From Euonymus europaeus (Eukaryota; Streptophyta; Magnoliopsida; Celastrales; Celastraceae), in contig OY756958.1 of NCBI GenBank assembly GCA_963580455.1, forward strand, positions 2,802,501-2,866,500: a stretch of 64,000 nucleotides of DNA, in the 5' to 3' direction. Below the pieces are notes generated by a model. The model saw nothing but the letters and a program-made list of their open reading frames with translations, did not search any database and was not told where the DNA came from. Shown piece after piece: positions 63,893-64,000 of the stretch. The first letter of the stretch is position 1. Every line of letters starts with the position of its first letter. Made by a program: the position numbers and the translations under genes.

Positions 63893-64000
63893 AATACCCC
63901 CACACTTATTTATTTCTCGTCCCGGAGAAAAATAACTAAATGACAGAAAATAGACAAGTTTCATGCCTCCATTAATCTCAGAAATTTAACCCACAAAATC
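63893..64000. other. Right window edge, repeat-like
   Basis: AATACCCCCACACTTATTTA followed by a CTCGTCCCGG stretch continues the repeat-like sequence to the edge. Nothing else can be said. Confidence 0.3.

Overview
The window is nuclear DNA from a flowering plant, almost certainly a eudicot. It is AT-rich, its genes carry many short GT-AG introns, and it holds orthologues of Arabidopsis RUNKEL and SPLAYED, a plant PPR protein, a DUF3444 J-protein and a class III peroxidase. Plant mobile elements lie between them: a Mutator-like element, an L1-type LINE, a Stowaway MITE, LTR relics and a SINE. I cannot name the species from sequence alone. Orthology statements rest on remembered Arabidopsis proteins, not on a search.

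Layout. 1-6489 (minus): RUNKEL-like cytokinesis kinase-like gene, cut by the left window edge. 6.8-7.8 kb: nest of foldback repeats. 8.4-10.05 kb: dead Mutator-like element. 11.4-13.7 kb: 5'-truncated LINE on the minus strand. 15.4-34.9 kb (plus): the SWI/SNF ATPase SPLAYED, 33 coding exons that join in one frame to 3662 codons. 35.95-37.8 kb (plus): intronless PPR gene. 38.4-40.5 kb: MITE and LTR relics. 40.9-46.0 kb (plus): J-domain/DUF3444 gene with an intron in its leader. 47.16 kb: tRNA-Pro(AGG). 47.6-52.9 kb (plus): BRCT-domain DNA-damage protein. 53.2-54.6 kb: degenerate tandem array, then a recent 233-bp duplication carrying a Ty3/gypsy integrase scrap. 55.0-55.6 kb (plus): gene for a 71-residue membrane protein. 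57.2 kb: Stowaway MITE. 59.7-61.1 kb (plus): secreted class III peroxidase. 61.3 kb: broken U2 snRNA gene. 61.9-64 kb: repeats and an LTR-like block.

The genes are independent transcription units and form no cluster or pathway. Three have nuclear or cell-cycle roles (cytokinesis, chromatin remodelling, DNA-damage signalling), but I read that as chance. No operon, CRISPR array or biosynthetic cluster is visible. The least expected items are the internally deleted U2 snRNA gene that keeps its plant snRNA promoter and 3' box, a 369-nt higher-order repeat in the SPLAYED tail, a GC-AG intron in SPLAYED, upstream ORFs in two leaders, and the near-identical 233-bp tandem duplication close to the 71-residue gene.
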